From positions 1 through 34,015 of the forward strand of contig PITI01000022.1 in NCBI GenBank assembly GCA_004325065.1: 34,015 nucleotides of DNA, read 5' to 3'. The DNA comes from Hamiltosporidium magnivora (lineage: Eukaryota > Microsporidia > Dubosqiidae). The number at the start of each line of letters is the position of its first letter. Positions within the stretch are counted from its first letter, which is position 1. Position numbers and translations under genes: made by a program. Positions 1 through 11,089 of this stretch are shown in pieces. Below the pieces are notes generated by a model. It ran no database searches. It saw only the letters and a program-made list of their open reading frames with translations, and was not told where the DNA came from.

Positions 1-299
1 GTATTTGTAAAGCATAAACATATTCGAAATGACAATATACAGGCATTTTACAAAATTACATACTATCTAAATGTATTTAAAGCTTTCATGTTATTTGTTC
101 CTTTTCTTCCAAGTATTTATTTTGTTAAAACTCATATGCAATCTAACTCCATTGCCAAAGATTTAAAGTTGTAAAAATAGACTAGAAAAAAAATTTACAC
201 AACATATTTAATACCCATCAATATCCAGTTATGTATTCCACAGAAGAAAAGAAGTTTTAAAGCAGAAGGCAGGGCATTTGAAGTGCACATGAATCATAT

Positions 300-1484
300 T
301 TGCTTTAAACGATTAAATCGTCTAATGCAAGTCATTTTCACACGAACCCGCCTTGATTAAACATATCATTGAAACAAAGCACGTTATTGCATTGAGTAAA
401 TAATACGATGGCTTTGATTGGACAAAAATACTATTGGATTTTAAAAGACTACATAAAAAAGTATGTTGAAGACTGTAAAGCAGGCAGAAGATTTAATTCT
501 ACACAAACAAACGGCGATATTTATCTACTATACCACCAACACGTATGATAATTATATGTAAGATTGTGTAATATACAGAAATAAAGTGACTAAAATGATC
601 AATATTGCTGACTTTTGATGTAATTGGCACATATACAAAATATCTGTAGAGCTTTAAGATAATTAATAGGACTATGGAAATAGCAAAAGATACATTAATG
701 TTATACTAAACAACTTTGGTATTTCAGTGTACAGAATCTGATGATATTCGAGACCTTGAACATTTAATACTCGAATTTTTTTAGAAATATCTTAGAATCA
801 AAGTTATACATTAAGATCACGTAATCCGATGGCGCAAGTTCAATTCGAACGTGTAAACCAGAACATAAAAAAGATAGCTAGCAAGAAAATCGCATGAAAA
901 AAATAGAAAGATCTAGATATAACATCTTAATGATGTGATTTGTGGCTATAGTAGAACAATAAATAGTGCAATAAACAGTTTTCATTTCTGTTTTTCTTCA
1001 AGGCAACCAGATTTTCACAATCCTCTTTTAAGAAGCCTAATAAATGAAATCGAAATCAGTACAAGAATGTCTTCTATTGAAGTAGATTCTGGTATGGTTT
1101 TAACATAAGAAAATGCGAGGAATACACGATGAAGCCTAGGGATTGCCTAGGTTGTGCGTGATGAACTTAATGAAACCGAAAGTACCGCCGCACCAAAAAA
1201 GTTGATGATTTCGAAAACGAGCGAAAATCTTTGCGGATGTTTTCTAGCATCTTGAAATTTGCGATAAAGAACCATATAGAGCAACTATTTAAATAAACAC
1301 ACGAGTGTTTGTCTGTTGGAGATAAAGTTCTGATAAAAAAGACATCTAAAGGAATACAAAAATGAAAATAGTAACTTTTGGCTTCTTTTACCATAATTCG
1401 GTCTTACATTATAGCAATTTTTATGAAGAATATGATCAAAGCAAAACAACGATGTTAACCGAAGAACGGTTTTGTTCGGCGTAA
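300..1484 (+). pseudogene. Degraded Ty3/gypsy pol, integrase part (3' end of element)
   Basis: No long ORF survives, but integrase pieces can be read. At 429-498 a frame gives YYWILKDYIKKYVEDCKAG followed by RRFN, the pattern of the zinc-binding domain of Ty3/gypsy integrases (YYW..., then paired Cys; the second Cys is lost, reading G). At 1312-1356 a frame gives SVGDKVLIKKT, the C-terminal GD-VLIKK motif. At 1372-1484 a further frame runs from FFYHNSVLHY to the stop TAA at 1482-1484. This tail aligns at base and residue level with the integrase end at 33.6-34.0 kb on the other strand, including the block around CATAATTCGGT. The sequence has many stops and frame changes and is an old copy. 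The order integrase, then LTR, fits the + strand. The 5' part of the element is outside the window. Confidence 0.72.
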
Positions 1485-1596
1485 TGTAACGTATTTCATT
1501 TAATTTGGTTTGGTTAGTTTGCAAATATAATACATTCTTTCTTGATTAAATGGTAACATTAAGCTTTTTTTATCTTTTCGAAATTTTAAAAAATTC

Positions 1597-1789
1597 ATTA
1601 TGCAGGAAATATAAGTTTTAAACTATACCGCTCTCCTTAAATAGCCATCTATTTAATTTAGAAAAAAACCCCACCGGATTTTGAATATATGAGTTTTTGA
1701 TGAAATATATGAAAATAACCGGGGTTCTATAAATTATTAGAAAATAACCGGGTCTCTATTGGACATGGGGGGGTTTATGCCTCGTGACT
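1597..1789 (+). repeat. Degraded Ty3/gypsy 3' LTR
   Basis: The stretch 1711-1788 matches the reverse complement of about 33320-33400. Both carry two spaced copies of an AATAACsGGGGTTCTAT-like block, then CTATTGGACATGGGGGGG, TTTAT and a CGTGAC end. The right-hand copy ends in GTGACA (LTR-type CA end); here the end is GTGACT at about 1789. The 5' limit is uncertain: similarity is still visible near TTTTAAACTATACC (1616-1630), which matches the TATA region of the other copy. The distance from pol stop to LTR end is about 305 bases here and 290 in the other copy, supporting the same structure. Confidence 0.7.
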
Positions 1790-3509
1790 TGTAATATAAA
1801 CTACATTTATTATACATCCATAGTATTTAGAGTTTGGATTTATGGTTTTTCTATTAATTTAATGGTAAAAAGAATCATTCTAGTAGAGTCTATCGTGAAA
1901 ATTATGTTTTTTTTTGAAACTTTTTCAATCTCAATCATAAATTTTAAATTATCTTTGTATGAACACGTGATTCTAATACAAAATTTGTGTAACAGTTAAT
2001 ACAAACCTTAGTAAAATCTTAATTCTCTCTGAATATGAATAAACACGAATGTTTTTATTTAAGGATAGTGTACTTTTCAAGAGTTAAATTGATATGTAGA
2101 TTTCCTAAGCCTTGAAAGTTCTATTTGAAGCATTTATATATATAAGTTTTTATTGTTTTACAAAATAGCACTCAACATCCAGTGTCGAACAAAAAGAAAA
2201 TTTGATCATACATTATCTTGCCGATAACTCTTTCTTCTATTTCATCTATTTATTCAACGTTCGCGGGTTTTTAAATGAAATGCAAGCATTTGTTTCAATT
2301 AGGAATGATATGTTCTTAATAAGTCAGCTATAATTGCATATGAGGAACTATGCTTTGCTCGATGTCATCATATGGCGATTCCAATGTGAATCACCAATGA
2401 TAAAAATTATGCCAATAAATTAAATTTTGGAGTTTTACATCGTATTAGAGAAATATTCGGTATATTTATTATCACCAGACAAAAAGCTTAAAAATATAGT
2501 TCCTAAAGAAAGAATTGTTCTTTGGGTGTTTTATTACGGAAAGAACATTGCTAAACCGATTTGTGTCGTTTTAGTAGAAAATTCTCTTATGTGCGACTTC
2601 TGTTTATGTTAGCATTTTAAATATTTTGATAAATAGCTCTTCGCTGTATCAATATCATATAGATAGAAAATTAATCACTTTAAATATGAAAAGTTAAAGA
2701 CGGAATTCAAATAATCGTTTAAATTGAGCTAAGAAAACAGTGTCAATGATGTTTCTAGAGGATTTACGATTCACGAGAAATCCACCCCGATAAAATAAAC
2801 AAGCGAAGCAAAATGATTTTAGAGATCTTAATCGAAAATATTAAATCATTTATTTTGGAAAGGAACAAGATAAAACTAAAAAAAAGATATCTAATTTGTA
2901 AAAGTACAAATTAATTAAAGAGGTAGTAGAAGATATTCGGAAAAATAACAACATTTTAGCCCAGAATTTTATAAAATAATGGTAATATTTTAATCTACAG
3001 ATTTTCCATTCGTTATTTAACCGTAAAATATTTAATTTTTTCCCTTAAAAGAATGTTGTTTCTCTCAGAGTTCTAATCGAATAAAAACAAACTTTTAGAG
3101 TTTCTGCCTCATGAGAATTCTCACATTCCAGTTCGCAATTTTTAGTTTATTTTTAAACTTTTGCTGCCTTTGGCTTTGTTTCTTTTTTAGTAAATTTTCT
3201 GTTTTAGTTAGTCCTGTTATCTTAAAGATTTTTAAATATTCTATACCACGTAAGTGTTTTCCAAGGTAGAACCATTAGCCCAATGCTCAATTCGCCTTCA
3301 CTCTCATCCGGGAAGTAACTGGCGAAGACGAAGTCATTGATTCAATCTGTAGCTTTTTTCTGTTTATTTTTGAGCAGTGCTTTAAATTACCAACAAAATG
3401 AACTAATTTTGTCAATAATTTGATTTAAGCTACAAAAAGTACAAATGATTAATTGCGCAATTAAAGTTTCATAGGTTTTATAAGAATTTACATATATAAT
3501 CACCCTGTC
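1790..3509. other. Gene-free AT-rich stretch
   Basis: No ORF longer than about 70 codons, no ATG-led frame with convincing composition, no repeat and no RNA gene were recognised. Short open frames at 1784-1999 and 2427-2612 begin with GTG or TTG only. A more GC-rich patch at 3240-3360 may be decayed coding DNA, since its - strand has a fairly open frame, but no family could be named. Confidence 0.5.
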
Positions 3510-3870
3510 ATGAATTCGCATATAATATATGTTTGCAATAGAAGAATTCAACAATATAGTAAAGTAAAAATTGAAAATATTGTTTATACAGACAAAAATT
3601 TATTAATATTTTTAATTTTGTCATTACCTCTATTATACATCAATTCTTTTTATTTGTACAGAGTGGAAAGAGAATATACCCTAATTATTTCATGAGGAAA
3701 AGGAAATTATTATCCTGGATATTAATTTTCTCTATATTTTCGATTGTGAAGGCCATCATCAATTACAAGGTACTTTTGTAAAAAAATATTCTTTAAATTC
3801 CAATTTTCAAATTGCTCCTGCCAATGTATGTTTAGAAAACGGCACTACTTATGTCTTTTTAGAAAAGTGA
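3510..3870 (+). pseudogene. Broken small gene with hydrophobic N-terminal segment, unrecognised
   Basis: An ATG-led frame at 3510-3695 encodes 61 residues with a hydrophobic stretch at about 31-49 (LLIFLILSLPLLYINSFYLY) and ends at TGA. A second frame, open from 3685 to the TGA at 3868-3870 without an ATG, encodes about 60 protein-like residues including CEGHHQLQGTFVKKYSLNSN and NVCLENGTTYVFLEK. The frames overlap near 3685-3692, so one indel would join them into a protein of about 120 residues: short N-terminus, membrane or signal segment, then a polar domain. The arrangement resembles the N-terminus of the LRR-like gene at 15167, so it could be a detached 5' part of that family. That link is weak and no function is assigned. 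Confidence 0.4.
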
Positions 3871-4021
3871 TTTTTGAGTTAGAAATTCGTACTTTTTTGA
3901 CATCGCATTGAAAAATAATTTTTCTTCGATCTAAGCTTTAACCGATTGATTTCGTTTGTATGTTAAGAATCCATTATCTTATAAAATGTAAAAAAAAAAC
4001 CTTCGAAATAAAAAAAAGAAA

Positions 4022-4207
4022 TTACACATTCACAGCACCTTCCAGATAAAAATTCGGATTATTTGGCTTAAAATTTTCTTTACATTTCCGGCATCAAAAG
4101 AAATTTCATCTCTATTGTAAATCGTTCTTTAAATTTCACCTATCCGCTTGTTGACATATAATACCTTTTTTGTTTTACCTTAAGAGTAGAGTATCATGTG
4201 TAGCTAG
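4022..4207 (-). pseudogene. Possible relic of a zinc-ribbon transposase (ISXO2/Merlin-like)
   Basis: On the - strand a frame with four internal stops reads LATHDT, then KKGIICQQAD, NLKNDLQ and CRKCKENFKPNNPNFYLEGA. The CxxC pair after a stretch containing KKGI and NDL resembles the N-terminal zinc ribbon of ISXO2/IS1016 (Merlin-type) transposases, which occur in several microsporidia. The first cysteine pair and the catalytic domain are not visible, so this is a lead from motif pattern only. It could equally be an unrelated decayed zinc-knuckle protein. Terminal inverted repeats were not found. Confidence 0.2.
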
Positions 4208-5939
4208 ATCCTTATCTAAAACTCAATAGTTCATTAATGAGAATCTGATAAATTTTTTACATTGAAAGGAATTTCTTCATTTAAATTCACTGAATTTTGT
4301 TGATTTTTTCTAAAAATCATTTTAAAATTATACATTTGTTTAGTATCAGTCGAAAATAAAACCTAAGAAGAAAATCGGTATTTTTTAATCGTTCTTTTGA
4401 CCAAATGTCTTCATTTATTCGACTTAAAGTGGTTCAAGTGTTTCAATACAATATCCTATAATTCTCAAAGGCTTTATCAGCCTTCCTTAAAATAACCTGT
4501 TTGTGTCGCATTAAAAGTTAGGCAATTTCTAGTTTTGGTTGCTTTTCGACTCGTGTTTAGCCCAAAAAGATCAATTTTTACAATCTAAGAGCTTGGATAC
4601 AAAAATAAAGCCGAGATGTATTCTATTTGAGGACTCATACTAAAAACCAAGCTTTTCTGTATTTAAAGATAGAACTTTGAATATACGAACTGTCTCATCG
4701 CTTTTTTTTGCTTTTAAAGATTATTAATTATGAGAATTTTCTAATTGGCGAATTTTTTTATTGCACAATTTCATCTAATATTCATATCTAGTTTTTCTGT
4801 AATTTAATAATTGTATTTTCTTTTTATTTTTTATATCCATAAAAAATATTTAAATCACCTAAAAATTTTTAAATCGGATATATATATATCTACAGATTAT
4901 TAGTTCTCAAAAAAAATTGCTGATTGAAAAAGTTAAAATTTTTTCAATTAGAATTAGCTTAAGAAATTTAATTTAAACATGAATAAAGATTATAGTTTAC
5001 AGCAGGCTTTAAAATGAAAACAAAAGTTTAAATAAAAAAAAGAGAAATTCAACAGCAAAATCCAAAAGTATAATTGAAAAATGGTAGACTATGTATAAAA
5101 CTTAATTTATCCTATTTTTTACGGGTATATTTTATTAAAGTTTTTAAAATTTTTATTAAAAGAATTAAGATTTTAGATTCTACATTTATTGGTTACTTTT
5201 TTTATTGTTTTAGTCATATATTTTTAAATTATCCAGTGAAAAAATGCGTGTCCCTCAATATACTTTATTCTAATTTTAAGAACAACCGAATTTTGTTTTT
5301 TTTTGAGGAGAGGAATTCTGGAATAAGTTCAAAAACTATCTTTTTTGGTAATTTGTAATATAAAACTAGACTAGAATGTCAAAAAACTTTCAATGCTTGT
5401 CATTTATTTAAAAAGAACGATCCAACGTTGACAAAATGTTCCTAATTTATCCAAAGTTCATAAAATCACATTAAAATTTACAAATCTTAATATATGAAAC
5501 TTTTGCCATATATATGTAAGAGAACTATAAATTTTATAAATTGTGATCATTTATGACTTTTCACTTCTGTAAAAGAAAATAAATATTATTTTAATAAAAA
5601 CAAAAATAGTAAATTGGTTTTTAAATAATAAATACGGAGCTTATTTCTAAAATTCATGAAATTTTATCAGTGCTTTCGTTGAATAAATTTATTCTAGAAA
5701 CCACTAATTTTTATATTTAGCGGGCATTCGAGCGAAATAGATGTAGCATTTAATCTCTTAAATGTTAATAAAAAAAGGATTAGGGAATATTCAAAACTGA
5801 AATCAAAACTGAATGTCTATGCCAAAAAAAGGAAAAATGATTAATGAAATGGCCGAAAAAAAATGTTTTGAGAAAATGTTTATCGGAAATTCTGATTAGC
5901 AATATGATAAGTATTTTATAAGATATATTGAAAAAATTG
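4208..5939. other. Gene-free, A/T-rich degenerate stretch
   Basis: Only short frames are present. The longest, 5074-5358 on +, starts with TTG, is mostly I/F/K/L codons as expected from AT-rich DNA, and has no recognisable domain. A/T homopolymers and tracts such as TATATATATATC (about 4880) are frequent. No repeat unit or RNA gene was recognised. Confidence 0.45.
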
Positions 5940-5959
5940 CTATAAAGTTAGAAATATTT

Positions 5960-7966
5960 GAGAAATTTGACGATATAACTTCAAATATCGAAATTTTTCT
6001 CTGTCATCATATAATGAAATCGGATTTTTTAATATTTTATATTTTTTTTAATTCATACTATTTACCAGATTATAAAATGACGATTGACAAGTTTTATACA
6101 ATATTGTATTTTTTAGAATATTTTAAAGTTAAATATGATAATATATTGCAAATCGTATAAAATCAATATTTTATTCTTTGCTAGAATCTGATGAGATGCG
6201 AAATTTTGATATTGAAAAAAATTTGTTTCATTTCACCAAGCAAAAATATTTTTCACACAACTTTTTTAAAAAAATATCATAGGAATATTTTAAAATTATA
6301 AATTTTAAAACAACTTCAACCTATAAATTTTTTAAAGACGACCTCTCTTGCTTTTATAATCAATATAATCGTTTATATACCGAAGAGAGAAAATATAGTT
6401 TAATTATAAATGACAAATTTAATTCATTTTTTTCCGAAAAAGTGGCTGTGGATCAAAAAAGTCAAAATTTTTACTGATCCTTAATACATTAGATATAAAG
6501 TATTTACACATATACTTTTTAAACAAAAAAAATCCGAAGACTTTTGCTTTATTTTAGAAAATTTAAAAAAGAAAATTTATGAGATCGTATTTTATCAGTG
6601 TTACATATTTGATGAAACCTTTAGATCGCTGAATATAAATTCAAAATTCGCTGGTAAAAAAAAATTCATTTTTATAGATCTACAATTGAAGCAAAGTTAG
6701 ATTTTCTAGATCCTTTAAGCGAAAGAAGCGAATTTATAGTTTGTGAAAATAGTGATTCAGAAAATAAATATACAGTTTATAGAGTGAATGATATTGAAAG
6801 CCTAAGTACAATTGAAAAGCTAATTAAAAATCTAAAAGATACATACCAACAATACACATCAGAAAAAATAATTATTTTTAATAAAAATATACCAGGAAAA
6901 AACAAAGATTTTTATTTAAAGATTTTCAACAAGATACATTTAAAGATAAAGTTAAAGTTTTTGAGTGCATTAATTTTAAGTGTATCATTTTATAAGTCAG
7001 GTTCTTTTACGAATACAGTGTGTCTTTTTATTATATTTCAATTATTCTAAAAGAATTATATTTGCAAAAATTCCCAATCCATGATGCTATTTTCGAAAAG
7101 GAAATAAAAGCAATTATTATTATAGATTCTGAAATAACTTCGAATTTTCTAAATCAGATTTTAACTATAAATGGGCTTGAAACTTTAGAAATACGAAGCT
7201 CGAAAATATATTTTGAAAATTTTACCGCATTAGAAACAAATCTATTAAAAAAATTTATTTCACACCTAGAAATAATCATGATTTTCGTTATTTTTTCGAG
7301 TTAATCAACATGATGATATTTCTTGTGCATGTGACTTGTGAATTAAGCTCTACCTTATCTTAAGCCGTTTTATAACTCAGGTTTTTCATATTGCAGAATT
7401 ATGTCTTCTGAATATTAATGAAATGATTGATTTTTTAGAACTTTTACAAAATAAGAAAAATTGACTTTCAAGCTCCTAAGAACCATATTTCGAATCCCGA
7501 ATCTTCTTCCGATTCATTAAAGGTTTTATTTGAAAAATATGATCTAATTTCTATAAAAAAACTGTGTCTTTGTTATTTTACCATTTCAGAACTGAATGTA
7601 GAAACATTTGGGAATTTGTTTAATCTAATGGATTTCACAGTTTATAGAAATATATTTCAAAACATTTATTTTTCAGAATTGTTTTGTACCTCACATGAAT
7701 ACAACATAAAAAAACTCTTGTTGGTTGAAATAAATATTGTAGAAAAAGATTTGAGGTTTACTGCAAATCTTAAAAAACTTAAATCTGTGGAATTAAGAGC
7801 ATGCAAAATTGACCAAACCCCTTATTCTTTTCTAAAATTTATGTTTGAGAATGAATATTTGATAGAACTTAAATATTATTACCTAAATGATAATTTATCA
7901 AAAGAAACTATTAAATTTATAAAAGAAAAATTTAAACCGAGAAGAATCGTTGTAAAAAAGGTATAA
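5960..7966 (+). pseudogene. LRR-like family protein pseudogene, copy A
   Basis: Broken frames along about 2 kb read as one leucine/isoleucine-rich protein. Near 6055-6160 a frame gives KMTIDKFYTILYFLEYFKV, which lines up with IMVMELNTFFSILKYLSILK in the 15.2 kb gene. Longer open pieces are 6784-7050, 7020-7304 (SNFLNQILTINGLETLEIRS, an LRR-like L-x-L pattern) and 7616-7966 (LKKLKSVELRACKI). The last keeps a plausible C-terminus with TAA at 7964-7966. A parallel, more decayed copy lies at 22.4-25.2 kb: AGAATTGTTTTGTACCTCAC at 7675 corresponds to AGAATTGTTTTATGATTCAC at 24245. Stops and frameshifts are spread along its length, so it is dead. Function is unknown; LRR proteins generally bind other proteins. 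Confidence 0.6.
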
Positions 7967-7969
7967 AGC

Positions 7970-9500
7970 TCGATATATTAAGACAGATTTATTATTTATC
8001 TAAATTATATCAAATTTCGATTCATAGGGTTTTCATTTATAATCGTTGGGTTTGCGCCACCCCTGTCTGTTATTTTTTTAATTTCAAAATGAATTCTTGC
8101 GGTTGAGAAAGTTCTAAAGCATATGTGCATAGAAAATATTATATTTGTAATTTTTGGAAATTAACGAACATTTTCGTAGGATAATCATTAGAAGGCTAGG
8201 CAAAAAATTTGTTTATAATAACATGGTAGAGTAGATACATTAAAAAAGGAAAGAAAAATAGAAAAAAAATAAATTAAAAACAACAAAAAGCCAAAAAAAA
8301 GAGAAGAGATGCGAATAGAAAGAAAAAAAGATACAATTAATTAAAAAAGGTTTAAATTTCGATTTTTATTCTTTTATTTGCTAGTTTTATATTTTACTCT
8401 GTGTTTTATCGTTAATTTATTTTGATACATTTTTTTTGTTTTAACAGCAAAATATGAAAATCTTAAGCAATAAGATTCGGTTTAATAAAATATATTTAGA
8501 TAAACGGCTGTGAAATTGTAATTTTTTGATCTTTTTTATAATAATTGTTTTAAACATAGATTATTAAACTTGAGAAGGAACTACAATAAAAAAGAACGGC
8601 TGGCATATACAAATAACAAAAAAACTGTTTCGTAATTATTTAGTTAAAAAATCTTCAAAAACCAATGATATAGAATATGAATGTCTGGTATAAACAGGCG
8701 AAATTGGTAATTCAAAATCAAAAAAAAAAACTAAGTTGAGACATAAGCCGGTCGCAGCTTCACACTGATGGCTCATTTGTTGACATGAAGTAAATATGGA
8801 AATAAACTACGATAATGTTTATTATCTATTATTTCAATTGTTGTTTGAATCTAATTTCAACCACTCCTATACTATGCGATAATAACGACTTTATTAACTG
8901 TTTATACAAACATAAAAATCTTTTCTATAATTTTTTTTGTTTTTTTATAGAAAATTTGGATTGGGTTTTTATACAAAGGATTGTTTTCATGTACATTCTT
9001 TTCTTTTTTATATTTATTTGAATATGGTTCTAAATAGTATTTGAAAAAGTTAAACCCTTGATATTTATTGTGGTATTTAACGTTTTAATATTTTAATCAT
9101 ATTTAAACAAAAAAATATAATAAAAAACAAATTGTGAATTTTTCGTTTCATTAATGTTTTCTATATATTCGGACTGATATTTATCATTCAGTATTAAGAA
9201 ACATCACAAAAATATTTTTATAAAATAAAACCATAAAAATATATATTTGGAAAAACACGTAAACAATTTGATTTCTTAAATTCCTAATGTTAATTTTGTA
9301 TTTTTTTGGTTAATACGACTTTCTATCCGATTTTTCGGTTGGCTTAACTATTAAAATAAACAGGCACAAAATTGTGGGAATGTTAAAATAGTAAAATATT
9401 TACCAAGTATCCCTTTCAGTTTCGTCTTCAAATTTTTTTACTACAAGATTTATAAATATAGTTTTATTAGACTTATAATGCATGGATCAGTAATTGCATC
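7970..9500. other. Gene-free stretch with a long purine-rich tract
   Basis: Apart from a purine-rich tract at 8240-8350 nothing specific is seen. An ATG-led 68-codon frame at 8815-9021 is almost entirely F/I/L/Y/C codons, which AT-rich DNA produces by chance, so it is not called as a gene. Confidence 0.45.
8240..8350 (+). repeat. Purine-rich (A/G) low-complexity tract
   Basis: About 110 bases of the + strand are almost only A and G, with a few T and C, including AAAAAAGGAAAGAAAAATAG and GAGAAGAGATGCGAATAGAA. No precise unit. Possibly decayed poly-A or simple-sequence DNA. Confidence 0.5.
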
Positions 9501-10227
9501 TGAAAACATCTATTAATACATTTCCCAACTTTATATATCTTCTTCTGTCTCTTTATCACAATTTCTTTCCTTTTCTAAATCCGAATTTTCATTTACGTAT
9601 ATTTGAGTTCCTCCGGATAGTTTTTATGCCGAAATAAGGTGTGTGTTGTTTTTGCTTCTACAGTTTAGTCTCATCTTTGCAATTAACTGCTTGTTTTAAA
9701 GAGAGTAAAGTACTTCATGTATATTGTTTTTTTTGTGATACTAATTGATACCTTATAGAAACTCTCTTCGTATTTGGTTCATAGACTGTTCTCTTCATCG
9801 ATCTTAAGAAATAGATTCAGGTTTTTAAATCTATTTTCAAATTAATTTATGCTCATCATTCACAGTATCTCTCGGGTTCTAAGGGAAACATTGCATTTTT
9901 TTTGCCACACACAGCCAAATGTTATCTTATAAAGCATTTTCCCAAAAGTACGTTTATATTTGAGACCCTTTTGATTGGATGATGGATTATAATCTTTAGT
10001 TGTTCGTTTAAAACCGTGTAATTGAATCTTCTGATGTGAATCACATTTTACAAATTGTTATCATGTTCTTATCGCATTTAAAATAAAACATTGGTCAAAT
10101 CGTTATGCATACTCACAAATATTTGCTTATGAGTGTTCACTTTATTACCAAAAAACGACTTTGAATATTTCCCCCCGAATTTAGGTCTGTTTTTTTGAAA
10201 AAAATCAAAATATATCGGCGCAGAAAG

Positions 10228-11085
10228 TATAACTCAATAAAAATTTATTATTCTGTCTGGTGTATTCATAATCAAGTATTTTCAGACATAAAGCTGCAAA
10301 ATGCTGTTCCCGTTGTAGGATTTTTCCAGTTAATACTTTTTTCAGTTTCCCAATATGGATTTATATTTTGAATATAGAAAAATACTGATTCATCGTGTAA
10401 TCTGATATTTCTTCATTTTTGCTATATAAAAAAGGTAAAACCCTTGTGATCTCCTTCTTCATACCTATTAGAATTGTGAAAAAAAATTTAGTGCTCTATT
10501 TCGCTGTATTTATTTCTCTAGTTAACGCTCTTCGAGGTTGTTTACTCTAGTATATATTCTAATCCAAATTTTCCTTCGAGAAAATTCTTTATTCTTGCAA
10601 ATAGGTAGTAGTAACATAAACTTTGAGATTATCTTCTCGTTGGAATGATATTTTCTACCACTTCCAGAAAAATCAGGTTAAAGCATATGTTTCTTTGTAC
10701 AGTATAATACAATGATGAAATCCTATAAGGTTTTTTTTAGGGAGATATTGACGCTTCTGCATCATAATCAAGATCCGCCTTATATTCTTAAAACACTATG
10801 TCCTGTGCCTCATCTACCTTTGTAAGGCCAGCTTAATGGTTGAAAAGGCGCTAGATGCATACTTATTAACGAAATGGATATGTTGATTAGTTGCGGAATA
10901 TAATTTTGGTATAAAATAAAATAAGGAAAGTTTTGACCTTAATTCCCGTTCTCTTCGATTTATTTTGAACGAAATACGCGTTATGTGCTTTTATATATTC
11001 TTTTGTCCAAATATTAATAAAATTAGCATTTTTTAGCGTATTAGAAGCTCATTTATTGAATGCATCATGTGTGGCTAGGTTTCTT
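10228..11085 (-). pseudogene. Degraded Ty3/gypsy pol: reverse transcriptase and RNase H relics
   Basis: Reading the - strand, 10.83-11.08 kb shows pieces of the RT palm: AYFVQNKSKRTGIKVKTF (compare AYFQ...KTAF), then TYPFR and, after a frame change, LISMHLAPFQPL, corresponding to the MPFGLINAPATFQRLM block. Some 560 bases downstream, at about 10228-10316, a frame gives REQHFAALCLKILDYEY followed by TRQNNKFLLSYT, matching the RNase H block EKE-LAALWGIKKFEYELRGRKF-L-TDH of Ty3/gypsy elements. The RT to RNase H distance is right for this family. The YxDD motif was not read with confidence. Stops are abundant; this is an old insertion distinct in position and strand from the elements at the window ends. 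Its integrase and LTRs were not found. Confidence 0.5.
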
Positions 11086-11089
11086 TTGT

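Noticed and set aside
1167..1524. - strand ORFs over the left integrase relic
   Set aside because: Antisense to recognisable integrase motifs; no domain of their own.
1784..1999. 71-codon + frame just after the left LTR
   Set aside because: Begins with GTG at the LTR end and has AT-driven composition; no support as a gene.
8815..9021. 68-codon ATG-led ORF rich in F, I, Y and C
   Set aside because: Composition matches random AT-rich DNA; no neighbours or motifs support it, though a tiny membrane protein cannot be excluded.
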